The notes under the pieces are model-generated. The model did no database searches. It saw nothing but the letters and a program-made list of their open reading frames with translations, and was not told the origin of the DNA. Position numbers and translations under genes: made by a program. This document shows positions 63,979 through 64,000 of a stretch of 64,000 nucleotides of DNA, piece after piece (within the stretch, counting starts at the first letter, position 1; every line of letters starts with the position of its first letter). This DNA is from Ulvibacter sp. MAR_2010_11 (GTDB lineage Bacteria > Bacteroidota > Bacteroidia > Flavobacteriales > Flavobacteriaceae): NCBI RefSeq assembly GCF_002813135.1, contig NZ_PHTY01000001.1, positions 1,111,501-1,175,500 of the forward strand. The letters are read 5' to 3'.

Positions 63979-64000
63979 TAGAAATTCAATTAGGGCACAA

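Noticed and set aside
1-64000. CRISPR array, transposase or defence island
   Set aside because: No regular spaced repeats, transposase motifs or recognised defence genes were seen.

Overview
The window is a stretch of chromosome from a member of the Flavobacteriia (Bacteroidota). The evidence is the recurrent TAnnTTTG -7 promoter element, often only a few bases from the start codon and without a Shine-Dalgarno sequence, plus a set of lineage-typical genes: DUF4837 and DUF4175 proteins, a 1-nt-spaced YtxH/holin/DUF6327 trio, a PID-CTERM-like small protein, an outer-membrane beta-barrel TonB receptor, a one-component TPR-LytTR regulator and a surface kelch lipoprotein. No rRNA operon, CRISPR array, transposase, prophage or defence island is visible. 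Almost all genes are housekeeping.

Layout. 0-8.5 kb: a cut gene (DUF6909-like), GH3 enzyme, M23 peptidase, tatA, DUF4837 lipoprotein, MltD-like transglycosylase, and pgk divergent from holB. 8.6-15.4 kb: methyltransferase, mnmG, ybeY and a giant DUF4175 membrane protein; mnmG is flanked on both sides by parS-type ParB sites. 15.4-25.5 kb: an apparent alkB-like gene remnant, gltX, a beta-barrel protein, an SPFH protein, YtxH/holin/DUF6327, glnS, folB, tRNA-Cys, a LysE-type transporter and rnr. 25.8-26.3 kb: a 488-bp AT-rich gene-free stretch with a cluster of TTATCAACA-like boxes that could be a replication origin. 26.3-36 kb: rpiB, a CDF metal exporter, a GNAT protein, a conserved unknown, S41 peptidase, DUF4349, rnpA, M1 and S8 peptidases and an MBL hydrolase. 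36-43.5 kb: antiporter, small Cys-rich lipoprotein, kelch lipoprotein, TPR-LytTR regulator, lepA. 43.7-51.7 kb: TonB receptor, dusB, LolC/E-like permease, rbfA, mce, a tRNA with CAT anticodon whose 3' end is duplicated downstream, the small sorted protein, ribE and pdxA. 51.7-57.9 kb: DUF177, rpmF, fabH, accB, accC (start of fatty acid synthesis), then FAD oxidoreductase, mtgA and a GreA-like domain protein. 58-64 kb: DUF2071, NTF2-like protein, an ABC ATPase, prolyl oligopeptidase, DoxX and asd.

How it fits together. mnmG, rnpA, two parS sites and a cluster of DnaA-box-like sequences within about 22 kb suggest an origin-proximal region, although dnaA itself is not here. Translation and RNA processing are over-represented (gltX, glnS, mnmG, ybeY, rnr, rnpA, lepA, dusB, rbfA, rpmF, two tRNAs). 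The most useful leads for follow-up are the parS pair, the candidate origin, and the tRNA 3'-end repeat that looks like an integration scar.
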